A stretch of DNA of 64,000 bases from Pseudomonadota bacterium (GTDB lineage Bacteria > Pseudomonadota > Gammaproteobacteria > Steroidobacterales > Steroidobacteraceae), in contig JAFAEQ010000070.1 of assembly GCA_023423935.1 (NCBI GenBank), positions 37,263 to 101,262 on the forward strand. The letters run 5' to 3'. The translations under genes were made by a program, and so were the position numbers. The notes under the pieces were generated by a model, which was not told where the DNA came from, ran no database searches, and worked only from the letters and a program-made list of their open reading frames with translations. Positions 53,534-62,458 of the stretch are shown here, piece after piece; positions within the stretch are counted from its first letter, which is position 1; each line of letters opens with the position of its first letter.

Positions 53534-54487
53534 GTGGAGCTGAGGCATCTGCGTTACTTTCTGGCCGTCGCGGAAGAACGCAACTTCACGCGCGCAGCGA
53601 AGCGACTGCACATCGCGCAGCCGCCTCTGACGCAGCAGATCAAGGCGCTCGAAGCGGAGCTCGGCGTACTGCTGTTCGACCGCTCGGGGTATCGGGTCGA
53701 GCTGACGGAGGCGGGCAGGCTGTTCGCGGTCGAGGTCTCGAGGATTCTCGCAGACGTGCGCCGTGCCGTGCTTCTCGCTCAGCGCGCCGCCCGCGGCATG
53801 CGCGGGCAGGTGAGGGTGGGCTTTACCGAGTCCGCCTCGTTCAATCCCCTGGTCATGCGCACCTTTCAGGCATTCAGGGAAAACAGTCCCGAAGTCGAGC
53901 TGGCGCTGGAAGAACGGCAATCGACCGAGCTCAGCGCGGCCTTGAGCGATGGACGCATCGATGCCGCCTTTCTGCGACCGCCCTTGCACGCAGGTGCGGG
54001 TCTCACGCTGCATCTACTCGAAAGCGAAGAGATGGTCGTGGCCGTGCCCGTCAACCATCCGCTTGCGAAGCAGACGCAGGTGGATCTGCAGATGCTCGCC
54101 CACGAGACCTTCATCCTGTATCCGCGTGCCGTGCGCCCCGGGCTGGCCGATGCGGTCATCGAGGCTTGCGAGCGTGCCGGATTCAGTCCCCGCATCGGCC
54201 AGCAGGCGCCACAGTTGTCGTCCACGGTAAATCTGGTAGCGGCCTCGCTCGGCATCTCGATCGTGCCGCGCAGTATGGAAGGGCTGCAGCCGCAAGGTGT
54301 CCGTTACCTCTCGCTTAAGGGCACGCCCATCCGGGCGGATCTCGGCATCGCGCACCGGGCAGGAGAGTCCGCGGTGGCCGTGTTGAACTTCATCGAGACC
54401 GCAATGGCAACGGCAGCGGCGGCACGCACCGCTGGGACCCATTCCCGCGCAGATGCGCCGGACGAAGCCTCCGCTGCCAACGAGTAG
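53534..54487 (+). CDS. LysR family regulator divergent from prpCDB
   Basis: The protein has 317 residues from a GTG start (MELRHLRYFLAVAEERNFTRAAKRL). An N-terminal winged helix-turn-helix (IAQPPLTQQIKALEAELGVLLFDR) is followed by a LysR substrate-binding domain. An Ala/Thr-rich tail from about residue 295 looks disordered. It probably controls prpCDB. Many gammaproteobacteria use the sigma-54 activator PrpR instead, so a LysR in this place is a variation. The inducer may be a methylcitrate-cycle intermediate, as for other LysR regulators. Confidence 0.88.
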   Translation: MELRHLRYFLAVAEERNFTRAAKRLHIAQPPLTQQIKALEAELGVLLFDRSGYRVELTEAGRLFAVEVSRILADVRRAVLLAQRAARGMRGQVRVGFTESASFNPLVMRTFQAFRENSPEVELALEERQSTELSAALSDGRIDAAFLRPPLHAGAGLTLHLLESEEMVVAVPVNHPLAKQTQVDLQMLAHETFILYPRAVRPGLADAVIEACERAGFSPRIGQQAPQLSSTVNLVAASLGISIVPRSMEGLQPQGVRYLSLKGTPIRADLGIAHRAGESAVAVLNFIETAMATAAAARTAGTHSRADAPDEASAANE

Positions 54488-54734
54488 TCCTTCGCGCCGA
54501 TCTCGACACTCAAGTGCGCGCAGCGTTCCGATGCGCGCCCGCCATTTCTGCATCGGTCCGCTTCTTTCGCCGTTGTATCGTCCCCGCCGCCTGCACTGAT
54601 CCAGTGTTCCAACGCGTCGCGCGTGCGCACGGAATCCTTGCGTTCCGAGGGAGGGCAAACCTTCGACGGGCACCATCCTTGACAGATCGCCATCGATCAG
54701 ACAATCCTTAAACCTAGACAACATAAATAACTAT

Positions 54735-54750
54735 GTGAGCGTTCGCTCAC
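54735..54750. promoter_or_regulatory. 16-bp palindromic operator before the bicupin gene
   Basis: GTGAGCG-TT-CGCTCAC is a perfect dyad 19 nt upstream of the bicupin ATG, beside an A/T-rich stretch (ACATAAATAACTAT). The GAGCG-NN-CGCTC form is typical of TetR-family operators, but no TetR gene is in the window. Confidence 0.5.
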
Positions 54751-54769
54751 CGTCAACAGGGGTCAAGCG

Positions 54770-55807
54770 ATGGCGTTTAAGATCGATACGTTGAAAGGTT
54801 CGCGCGGTGCGCTGGCAGCGCTGAGCGTGTGTTTTGCAGTGAGTGCCTGCGCGGCGAAGTCCGACGCGTATGAGCAGCGCTCGAAGGCGACGGCGCCGCA
54901 CACGTCCGTGCGTGTGCTCGATGTGGAAAGCATGCCGTTCGAGCGTGGCCAGTATGGCAACTCGGGCTGGGGCACGCGCACGTTGTGGAAAGGCCCCAAC
55001 GACGACGGCACGTTGCGCATTCTCTACGTGCCGCCGGGTGCTGAAGGCGCGTACAACCACTACCACACGTTCCACGAGTGGGCGTACAACATCCAGGGCG
55101 ACTTCACCAACAACGAGTCGACGACGCCCAACAACGTTTCCGGTCCGCTGCAGCGCTTCCGCGAAGGCAACTTCCTGTCGCGTCCTCCGTACAGCCTGCA
55201 CGGCGGCGAGAAGGGCCGCATGAAACACATGATGTCGCAGATCGGTGCGGTCATCATGATCATGGAAGAGAGCACGGTGTGGGGCGGCACGTTCACCGTC
55301 GACCCGGCGGTACAGAAGGATCCCTCGCTCGCCAAGAACTACAACCCGGATTTCAAGGACATCAAGTACTGGTCCACGCCGCGCATCATCGACACGCTCG
55401 ACAAGATGCCATGGCAGCCGGTCGAAGGCGTTGCGGGTCTCAATGCGAAGTACCTGATCGACGATCCGTCGCACGGCTTCCGCGCCACCATGTACTTCCT
55501 CGAGGCGAATGCTGCGACACCTGCACAGCTGCGTCCGCACTATTACAAGGATGCGCATCAGTTCAACTTCGTCATCAACGGTGACCTGTCGCTCGATGCG
55601 TATCCCTCGCCGGACGGCAAACCGCAGACGTTCAAGCTGTCGAAGCATTACTTCTTCGAGCGTCCCCCGATGGCGATCCTCGGCGTGTCGCCGAGCGCTG
55701 CGAGCACCGGCGGCGTCGTGTGGCTGGAAGTCACGTACGCGAAGGGAACGCGCTGGACGGAAGAGCCGACCCCGATCGAGGAGCCGACGTACATCGGCAG
55801 TCGGTAA
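54770..55807 (+). CDS. Bicupin-like lipoprotein
   Basis: The protein has 345 residues. The signal ends in SAC (about residue 27), so it is probably a lipoprotein. The first cupin-like half carries YNHYHTFHEWAYNIQGDF (His-rich metal site near residue 95). The second carries LRPHYYKDAHQFNFVINGDL near residue 255. Two-cupin proteins of this form are seen in catabolic clusters of sphingomonads and related bacteria with unknown substrates. It is preceded by a strong palindrome. The gene reads alone, followed by an AraC regulator. Confidence 0.75.
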   Translation: MAFKIDTLKGSRGALAALSVCFAVSACAAKSDAYEQRSKATAPHTSVRVLDVESMPFERGQYGNSGWGTRTLWKGPNDDGTLRILYVPPGAEGAYNHYHTFHEWAYNIQGDFTNNESTTPNNVSGPLQRFREGNFLSRPPYSLHGGEKGRMKHMMSQIGAVIMIMEESTVWGGTFTVDPAVQKDPSLAKNYNPDFKDIKYWSTPRIIDTLDKMPWQPVEGVAGLNAKYLIDDPSHGFRATMYFLEANAATPAQLRPHYYKDAHQFNFVINGDLSLDAYPSPDGKPQTFKLSKHYFFERPPMAILGVSPSAASTGGVVWLEVTYAKGTRWTEEPTPIEEPTYIGSR

Positions 55808-55994
55808 TGGAAGGCGAGCATGAGCTCGCCTGATTGAAAATGAGTCTTGCGGGCGGCCTCATCCATGGATGAGGTCGTCTCGTTTGAGAAATGAACGCAC
55901 GACGCTTCGCGTGGCGTGCAAGGTAAGAGGTTAGTCAGCACTTAATCATTCGTCGGGTCGTGCTGGGCGATGAGAACCGGGCGGTTCGCTGTCG

Positions 55995-56957
55995 GTGAGG
56001 GAAATAGTGAGCGGGACGGTATTCGAGACGACGGAAGTCGAGTCAGGCGAGCGGCTCTTCCGCTGGAGCCAGATGCTGGCCAGCCTGTGCGGTCCGCTGC
56101 AGATCGCGGGCTACAACTCCGATTCGATCGACGGACGCATCGAAACGTTGACGCTCGATCGGATGAAGCTCAGTCGGATCGTGGCGAGTTCCCATCGCAT
56201 CGAGCTGACGCGGGAATCGAGCCCCGATCGCCATGCAGCGGTGAAGATCGTTCTGCAGCTTCGCGGCACTTCCATCTTCGAGCAAGGCGATAGCCGCGTG
56301 TACATCAATGCGGGCGACTGCTTTGCGTACGATGTCTCGCGCCCTCACGTCATCGTGAGCCCCACCTGCACCGAGCATCTGGTCGTCGTCATTCCTGAAG
56401 ACCTGGCGGCGAGTTACGACTTGCATCCAGAGAGGGGCGTGTCGGAACGCTTTGCCGCGCACAGCGGCATCGGCCAGATCACGCGACAGCTGGTCGAGAC
56501 CTTGCTCGATGGCGCATGCGATCTCGACGCGGATACCGCTGAACAACTCTCCGAGCTGCTGTTGCGCTCGCTGCGTTTGTCGTTGCGCAGTGCCAGGCCG
56601 AAGTCGCAGCTCACCTCGCGCGCCTCGCTGCTTGGACGTGCGAAGGCGTACATCGATGAGCGGCTGCGCGATCCCGAGCTGGATATCGCGGCGATCGCCG
56701 ATGCGCTCGGCTGCTCGAAACGTTCCCTGCACCTGGCGTTCGCCGAGGAGGGGGCTTCGGTCAATGAATATCTATGGGCGCAGCGGCTCGAACGTTGCCG
56801 CCAGGACATCTTGAAGGGGATTGGCGCGACGAGCCTGACGGAGCTCGCATTCGCCTGGGGATTCAGCAGTTCGTCTCACTTCAGCCGCAGCTTCAAGCAG
56901 CGCTTCGGCATGTCTCCGTCGGTGATGCTGTTGAAGCATCACCGACAGGAGAGTTGA
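55995..56957 (+). CDS. AraC family transcriptional regulator
   Basis: The protein has about 320 residues from a GTG at 55995; a GTG at 56007 has a better ribosome site (AGGGA five bases before). An N-terminal AraC-binding-like cupin domain (about 10-200) is followed by two helix-turn-helix motifs. The first is LDIAAIADALGCSKRSLHLAF; the second includes LAFAWGFSSSSHFSRSFKQRFG, the AraC signature. The ligand is unknown. Neighbouring targets may be the bicupin or formaldehyde genes. Confidence 0.9.
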   Translation: MREIVSGTVFETTEVESGERLFRWSQMLASLCGPLQIAGYNSDSIDGRIETLTLDRMKLSRIVASSHRIELTRESSPDRHAAVKIVLQLRGTSIFEQGDSRVYINAGDCFAYDVSRPHVIVSPTCTEHLVVVIPEDLAASYDLHPERGVSERFAAHSGIGQITRQLVETLLDGACDLDADTAEQLSELLLRSLRLSLRSARPKSQLTSRASLLGRAKAYIDERLRDPELDIAAIADALGCSKRSLHLAFAEEGASVNEYLWAQRLERCRQDILKGIGATSLTELAFAWGFSSSSHFSRSFKQRFGMSPSVMLLKHHRQES

Positions 56958-56973
56958 ACCGCTCGAAAGCGAA

Positions 56974-57549
56974 TCAGGCGGGCAGAACGCCTTTCTGTTT
57001 CGCCGTGTGAGTGGCGATCAGATCCATCAACACCGGCGACAGGCAGTCATAGGGCTGCAGGCCGAGCTCGACCAGACGGCTGCGGACGGCCGACATTTCT
57101 TCCGGCTTCGCACCGCCGCCTTCGATGATCGAAGACACGAACGCCGCGAATTCCGGCGCGGCCCAGCCTTCTTCCTTCGACAGTTCGACGTGCACGAAGT
57201 CCAGGCCGTAGAACGGATGGCCCTGGTTCTCGATGCGGCCGTACATGTGCACGCCGCATTCGCTGCAGGCGTAGCGCTGGATGACGGCAGTAGCGTCGAC
57301 GATCTTGAGCTTGCTCTCGTTCGCCGTGACCTGCAGGTTGTCGCGCGAGATCACTGCCACGACGGAGAACTTGGCGCCGGCAGGCTTCCAGCACTTGGTG
57401 CAGCCGCATGCATGGTTGAACGCCACGTTGCCTTTGAGGCTGACCGTGACCGGTGCGCTCGAGCATTTGCATGCCAGAGTGCCGCCTTGGAAATCCTTCG
57501 AACCCGGACGGACGCCGTTGTCGATGGAGGGATGCAGGGAAATGGCCAT
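56974..57549 (-). CDS. gfa: S-(hydroxymethyl)glutathione synthase
   Basis: The protein has 191 residues, the normal Gfa length. Zinc-binding cysteines appear in LACKCSS, HACGCTKCWKPAG and YACSECGVHMYGR. Gfa speeds the condensation of formaldehyde with glutathione. A strong AAGGAG lies before the ATG at 57549. It is downstream of frmA with a 33-nt gap, a complete glutathione-dependent formaldehyde detoxification pair. Confidence 0.94.
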   Translation of the reverse strand: MAISLHPSIDNGVRPGSKDFQGGTLACKCSSAPVTVSLKGNVAFNHACGCTKCWKPAGAKFSVVAVISRDNLQVTANESKLKIVDATAVIQRYACSECGVHMYGRIENQGHPFYGLDFVHVELSKEEGWAAPEFAAFVSSIIEGGGAKPEEMSAVRSRLVELGLQPYDCLSPVLMDLIATHTAKQKGVLPA

Positions 57550-57582
57550 TATTCGGGCTCCTTGTGCGCTGATGTTGCGCTT

Positions 57583-58692
57583 TTAGTACGTGATCACGGA
57601 TCGGATCGAGTCGCCGCTGTGCATGAGATCGAACGCCTCATTGATGCGATTGAGCGGCAGCTTGTGAGTGATCAGATCATCGATGTTGATCTTGCCTTCC
57701 ATGTACCAGTCGACGATCTTCGGAACGTCGGTACGACCGCGCGCGCCGCCGAAGGCGGTGCCTTTCCATACGCGACCCGTGACGAGCTGGAAGGGACGAG
57801 TCTTGATCTCCTGACCTGCGCCCGCGACGCCCACGATCACGGAGACGCCCCAGCCACGGTGACAGCACTCGAGTGCCTGACGCATCAGCTCGACGTTGCC
57901 GACGCATTCGAAGCTGTAGTCCGCGCCGCCATCGGTGAGGTTCACCAGATGTGCAACGAGGTCCGGGCCGACTTCCTTCGGGTTGACGAAGTGAGTCATG
58001 CCGAACTGCTCGGCGAGCTCCTTGCGGCGAGGATTGATGTCGACGCCGATGATCTTGTTGGCGCCGACCATGCGTGCGCCTTGAATGACGTTCAGGCCGA
58101 TGCCGCCGAGACCGAAGACCACCACGTTCGCGCCGGCTTCGACCTTCGCGGTGTTGATCACGGCGCCGATACCGGTCGTCACGCCGCAGCCGATGTAGCA
58201 CACCTTATCGAAGGGAGCGTCTTCGCGGATCTTCGCGAGCGCGATCTCGGGCAGCACGGTGTAGTTCGAGAACGTGGAGCAGCCCATGTAGTGGTACACG
58301 GGCTTGCCGTCGAGCGAGAACCGCGAGGTGCCATCGGGCATCAAGCCCTTGCCCTGGGTCGCGCGGATGGCCGTGCACAGATTGGTTTTCTGCGACAGGC
58401 ATGACTTGCAGCCGCGGCATTCGGGTGTGTAGAGCGGAATGACGTGGTCGCCTTTCTTGAGCGACGTCACGCCGGGGCCGACGTCGACCACGACGCCTGC
58501 GCCTTCATGGCCGAAGATGGCCGGGAAAATGCCTTCCGGATCCGCACCAGAGCGCGTGAATTCATCCGTATGGCAGACGCCCGTAGCCTTGAGTTCGACG
58601 AGGACTTCGCCGGCGCGAGGTCCGTCGAGATCCAATGTGACGACTTCCAGGGGTTTGCCTGCCTGAAATGCGATTGCTGCCTGTGTTTTCAT
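57583..58692 (-). CDS. frmA: S-(hydroxymethyl)glutathione dehydrogenase / class III alcohol dehydrogenase
   Basis: The protein has 369 residues from an ATG at 58692 (MKTQAAIAFQAG), the family's usual N-terminus. The catalytic zinc site is ATGVCHTDEF and GHEGAGVV; the structural zinc site is CRGCKSC plus a fourth Cys. The NAD fold is VVVFGLGGIGLNVIQGA. It oxidises S-hydroxymethylglutathione to S-formylglutathione. No frmB-type S-formylglutathione hydrolase is adjacent. Confidence 0.95.
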   Translation of the reverse strand: MKTQAAIAFQAGKPLEVVTLDLDGPRAGEVLVELKATGVCHTDEFTRSGADPEGIFPAIFGHEGAGVVVDVGPGVTSLKKGDHVIPLYTPECRGCKSCLSQKTNLCTAIRATQGKGLMPDGTSRFSLDGKPVYHYMGCSTFSNYTVLPEIALAKIREDAPFDKVCYIGCGVTTGIGAVINTAKVEAGANVVVFGLGGIGLNVIQGARMVGANKIIGVDINPRRKELAEQFGMTHFVNPKEVGPDLVAHLVNLTDGGADYSFECVGNVELMRQALECCHRGWGVSVIVGVAGAGQEIKTRPFQLVTGRVWKGTAFGGARGRTDVPKIVDWYMEGKINIDDLITHKLPLNRINEAFDLMHSGDSIRSVITY

Positions 58693-58827
58693 CGATTGAA
58701 GCGCGTGACCGAGGGATCCGGGCACGGTAGTGCGCATCACGGGCAGCGGCTTGCCTGACAGTGCAGCGGCTTGACTCAGAGCGAATCGCCGCCGTGTCGT
58801 CCTATGGCTGATTCGGGCGTCGCGTGC

Positions 58828-58945
58828 CCAGGGAATCTCTGGTCAATTCGCCATTCGCAACCCTAGTTGCTTCGCCCACCGAAGCATTTAAACCAGTTGC
58901 AGACTTGCGAAGGTCAGGGAAGTCGATAAATCAGAGCTTCCCTAG
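58828..58945 (+). repeat. 118-bp inverted element, copy A
   Basis: This 118-bp segment matches the reverse complement of 62339-62456 at about 93 of 118 positions with no gaps (hand alignment). The ends are the best conserved: the outer end reads CCAGGxAAxCTCTGxTCAAT and the inner end ATAAATCAGAGCTTCCCTAG. The two ends are themselves related as an imperfect terminal inverted repeat (CYAGGGAA-N-CTCTGRT). It encodes no protein and looks like a MITE or similar mobile repeat. Confidence 0.7.
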
Positions 58946-58948
58946 GTC

Positions 58949-59914
58949 TCACGCGCGAACTTTGCGTCGGCGAACCTTGTTCGCGTGCTTGGGCAGATCG
59001 TCAGCCACTTGCGGTGCCTGCGCAGGTGCTGCGGCAGGTGCTGATTCCCGACGCAGCCATTCCAGCAACGAGGCTGCGACACCGCTGATGCGAGTGTTCG
59101 GTTGCCACAGCAGGTGATAGGAGTAGCTGTCCCGGATCGCGATATCGAACGGGCGAATCAGCCTGCCGCTTTCGATTGCACCGCGTGCGATGAATCCGCG
59201 CACGAGAGAGACACCCTGTCCGGCGGCGGCGGCTTCCAGCAGCATCGAGGAGTCTGACAGCACGAGCCCTCGCGAGGGTTCGCGCAGTCGCAGGTCGGCG
59301 GCGCGAAGCCAGGGTGTCCACGGTTGCCATGCATGCCGCAGCAGCGTGCAATTTTTCAGATCCGCGGGCGTGCGAAGGTTGTGCTGTTGCGCGTACTCGC
59401 GGGTGCACACCGGAAATTGCACCTCGTCTGCGAAGCGCTCGCCGACCGTGTTGGGCCAGTTGCCGGCGCCATAGCGAATCGCGACGTCGACGCCTCGTCC
59501 CAGAAATTCACCCATCTCCGCGGTCGAGCGAATTTCCACCTCCGCTCGCGGCTCGGCGCGCAAGAAACTGCCGATCCGCGGCACCAGCCAGTGAGTGGCG
59601 AGCGAGGGATGCACGCTGATCACCAGTCTGTGCGTCTGGCCGGTCGCCGAGGCGGGGAGTGCTCGCTGCAGCACGCTCAGTGCCTCGCGCACTTGCGCGA
59701 GGAGCGTCACCGCTTCGCGTGTGGGGATCATGGCTCTTCCGTTGCGACGAAAGAGACAAGCTCCGATCTCCACTTCGAGATCGCGAATCCGATGGCTGAT
59801 CGCGCCGTGTGTCAGGCCGAGCTCGCTGGCCGCGGCCGAGTAGCTCTCGTGTCGTGCAGCCGCTTCGAAGGCGCGCAACGTCTGCATGGACGGCAGTCGG
59901 CGAATTCGACCCAT
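58949..59914 (-). CDS. LysR family regulator (GcvA-like)
   Basis: The protein has 321 residues. The helix-turn-helix is LRAFEAAARHESYSAAASELGLTHGAISHRI, typical of the GcvA subgroup, with a LysR substrate domain after it and a basic tail rich in Arg and Lys. It is divergent from the MFS transporter, with a perfect dyad at 59980-59996 between them. It is likely the local regulator of the transporter and VOC genes. Its stop lies four bases from copy A of the 118-bp element. Confidence 0.9.
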   Translation of the reverse strand: MGRIRRLPSMQTLRAFEAAARHESYSAAASELGLTHGAISHRIRDLEVEIGACLFRRNGRAMIPTREAVTLLAQVREALSVLQRALPASATGQTHRLVISVHPSLATHWLVPRIGSFLRAEPRAEVEIRSTAEMGEFLGRGVDVAIRYGAGNWPNTVGERFADEVQFPVCTREYAQQHNLRTPADLKNCTLLRHAWQPWTPWLRAADLRLREPSRGLVLSDSSMLLEAAAAGQGVSLVRGFIARGAIESGRLIRPFDIAIRDSYSYHLLWQPNTRISGVAASLLEWLRRESAPAAAPAQAPQVADDLPKHANKVRRRKVRA

Positions 59915-59979
59915 TGTTACCCCTCGTCACAGAATCATCTAACGAACGTCGCCAGGTCAGGGAGCATCCTGGTGGCTTA

Positions 59980-59996
59980 ATCCGGGTAGACCGGAT
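59980..59996. promoter_or_regulatory. LysR-type operator upstream of the MFS gene
   Basis: ATCCGG-GTAGA-CCGGAT is a perfect 17-bp dyad matching the ATC-N11-GAT form of LysR sites. It lies in the 204-nt divergent gap, 66 nt from the regulator start and 122 nt from the transporter start. Confidence 0.55.
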
Positions 59997-60118
59997 ATCC
60001 CCTGGCGCGCGTAGCCGGTGAACTTCCTGTGAAAATTTATCACACAAGAAGAAAATTCATATCGATTGCCTGAGCGATCGAGTTCGGATCGAATCGACCC
60101 AAAGGGCAGATCTCAGCG

Positions 60119-61513
60119 ATGACTACAACACCCGCCTCGAATGCATCAGATCCGCGTCATGCGGAAACGCGCACCACGCGTTACGCGTGGTACGTGGTGG
60201 TGCTGCTGCTGCTCACGCAGATCGTTTCCTACATCGATCGGTTTCTGCCGAGCCTGCTGCTTCAATGGATCAAGACGGATCTGCAGCTCACCGATTTTCA
60301 GGTCGGACTGATCATGGGGCCCGCGTTCGGCCTCTTCTATGTCTTCGTCGGTGTTCCGATCGGCTGGCTGGCCGATCGCTACAGCCGTCGCAAGATTCTC
60401 GCACTGGGTATTTCCATCTGGTGCGCAATGACTGCGGCCGCAGCGTTCGCGAAGAGCTTCCTGCCGCTGTTCGCAGCTCGCATGGGCGTCGGCCTGGGTG
60501 AGGCGTCGGTCGCGCCGTGTGCGATCTCGCTCATCAGCGATTACTTCCCGCGAGCGCGCCGTGCACGTGCGATCAGCGTCTTCATGGCTGGCACATTCAT
60601 AGGCGGCGGCACCGCGTACCTGTTCGGCGGTCCTCTCGTTCAATACATCGGCACGCTTCCGCCGATGCACATTCCGGGTTTCGGCGAGCTCGCCGCATGG
60701 CAGATGAGCTTCCTGTACATCGGCGTGCCGGGTTTCGTGCTCGCAGCGCTGATGTTCACGATTCGCGAGCCGCAGCGTCAGGATCAGGTGCTGCGCGGTC
60801 TGGGCACGAGCGATCAGGGCAGGGCGTCGCTGAGCGATGCGTTCCGTTTCATTCGTCAGCGTTGGCGCGCGTTCGGCGCTTTGTTCATCGGTTCAGCGGC
60901 CGTCGTGACGATGGGCTCACTCACGTTCTGGAACATCGCGCTGTTCGGGCGAACCTGGGGCTGGGAGATCCGCGAGATCGGTATCACCACCGGCGCACTG
61001 TTCTTCATCGGCGGTCCGCTCGGCACGCTGTTCGGCATCTGGCTGACGAACCGCTGGATCGCAGCCGGACGCAAGGACGCAACGCTGCGCGCGTTGTGGT
61101 GTGGCATAGCTATCGCTGTGCCGGGATTCGCGCTGTATCCGGTCATGCCGACGCCTGAGCTCGCGGTGTTCATGCAGCTGTTTGCATTCACCGGTCAGGC
61201 GATGGCCGCCGCCGCGGGGCCTGCCACGCTCACGCTGATTGCGCCGGGCCAGATCAAGTCACAGGCAACTGCGATCTATTACCTGTTCATCGGCGTGTTC
61301 GGTCAGCTCATCGGACCTCCGCCGGTTGGGCTCATGACCGATCTGTTCGGCGATCCCGGCATGCTGCGTTACGCGATGACGATCGAAGCCTCGGTCGCCG
61401 GTATCACGGCGCTGATCCTGGTGGCGCTCGGAATGCGGCACTACCGGCGCTGCGTCGACGAGGTCGAGAGTCTGATGGCGCCCGGTGAAGTGCGGGAGGG
61501 TCCGCATGGTTGA
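60119..61513 (+). CDS. MFS transporter (Spinster-type)
   Basis: The protein has 464 residues with about 12 membrane segments. The A-motif-like GWLADRYSRRKILALG lies between helices 2 and 3. An N-terminal YVVVLLLLTQIVSYIDRFLPSLLL and an early FQVGLIMGPAFGLFYVFVGVPIG are typical of the Spns/ACS-like MFS members of environmental proteobacteria. Its substrate is unknown, perhaps an aromatic or organic acid given the catabolic-style neighbours. It overlaps the VOC gene by eight bases. Confidence 0.9.
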   Translation: MTTTPASNASDPRHAETRTTRYAWYVVVLLLLTQIVSYIDRFLPSLLLQWIKTDLQLTDFQVGLIMGPAFGLFYVFVGVPIGWLADRYSRRKILALGISIWCAMTAAAAFAKSFLPLFAARMGVGLGEASVAPCAISLISDYFPRARRARAISVFMAGTFIGGGTAYLFGGPLVQYIGTLPPMHIPGFGELAAWQMSFLYIGVPGFVLAALMFTIREPQRQDQVLRGLGTSDQGRASLSDAFRFIRQRWRAFGALFIGSAAVVTMGSLTFWNIALFGRTWGWEIREIGITTGALFFIGGPLGTLFGIWLTNRWIAAGRKDATLRALWCGIAIAVPGFALYPVMPTPELAVFMQLFAFTGQAMAAAAGPATLTLIAPGQIKSQATAIYYLFIGVFGQLIGPPPVGLMTDLFGDPGMLRYAMTIEASVAGITALILVALGMRHYRRCVDEVESLMAPGEVREGPHG

Positions 61514-62342
61514 TCGAACGACGCTGCCGCGACTCATCGGGATTCGCGAAGTCACGTACACGGTCCCGGACATCGATCTGATCGAAGCGGCCTATGCGCG
61601 CTGGTTGCGCTATCGCGTCGAAGCGCGCGGCACGGTGACGGCGCAAGAGGCGCAAGCGTGGGGCACGCCCGCGATGGTGGGTCGACGTTTCGTCACGCTG
61701 GCTCCGGCGAGCGGAGAAGTCGTGACCTTGCGATTCATCGCGGCGTCCGATGCGCAATGGCACGCGCTGCGCTCGCACGGCTGGAACGTCAGCGAGATCG
61801 TCGTGCAGGACGTCGATGCTCTCGCGGCGGAACTACGTGCTTCGCCGTTCAAGATCATCGGCGAGCCTGCTTCGCTCACGCGCTTCCCGATGATTCGCGC
61901 GATGCAGGTGATCGGCCCCGCGAACGAATGTCTTTATTTCACTCAGGTGGGCGATGGCAGCGGCCTCGATCTCGCGCAAGCGCAATCGTATGTGGGTCGC
62001 GTGTTCATCGTGGTCGCAGGCGGACCGGATCTGCCGGCGTTGTTTCGTACCTATGAGTGTTTCGGCAATGACGTCGACCCGCCGGTATCGACGCCGGTGC
62101 GCGTGATCTCCATTGCAAACGAGTTGCCGCTGGACACGCTGCACGCGCACGGCCTCGTGAAGTTGGGACGCGGCTCGCTCATCGAGCTCGATGGATATCC
62201 GGCGATGACACAGCCGCGACACACGCCGCCGGGCTCGTTGCCTGCCGGAATGGCGATCGTGAGTTTCGAGGTGAATGGCTCCCCGTCGCAGCGCGTGGTG
62301 CGCGGCGCGGCAGGCGAGCTGATCGAGTTTGTGGAGATCTAG
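61506..62342 (+). CDS. VOC (glyoxalase/dioxygenase-fold) protein
   Basis: The protein has 278 residues from an ATG at 61506, overlapping the MFS stop. The opening RLIGIREVTYTVPDIDLIEAAYARWL is the usual VOC module start, and a second module follows from about residue 165. Metal ligands are not obvious. Its TAG stop lies inside the end of copy B of the 118-bp element, so the element's arrival may have set the C-terminus. The role is unknown; coupling suggests that it acts on the compound imported by the MFS protein. Confidence 0.75.
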   Translation: MVDRTTLPRLIGIREVTYTVPDIDLIEAAYARWLRYRVEARGTVTAQEAQAWGTPAMVGRRFVTLAPASGEVVTLRFIAASDAQWHALRSHGWNVSEIVVQDVDALAAELRASPFKIIGEPASLTRFPMIRAMQVIGPANECLYFTQVGDGSGLDLAQAQSYVGRVFIVVAGGPDLPALFRTYECFGNDVDPPVSTPVRVISIANELPLDTLHAHGLVKLGRGSLIELDGYPAMTQPRHTPPGSLPAGMAIVSFEVNGSPSQRVVRGAAGELIEFVEI

Positions 62343-62456
62343 GGAAGCTCTGATTTATCGACTTCCCCGACCTTCACGAATCTGCAACTGCCTGAAATCC
62401 AGCAGCGATCGAAGCGGCTGGTATTACAAAAGGCGAATTGATCAGAGGTTACCTGG
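62339..62456 (-). repeat. 118-bp inverted element, copy B
   Basis: This is the reverse-oriented partner of 58828-58945, of identical length (118 bp) with about 79% identity. It begins at CTAGGGAAGC, overlapping the VOC stop codon, and ends at CCTGG two bases before the next gene's ATG. Together the two copies bracket the LysR, MFS and VOC genes exactly. Confidence 0.7.
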
Positions 62457-62458
62457 TA

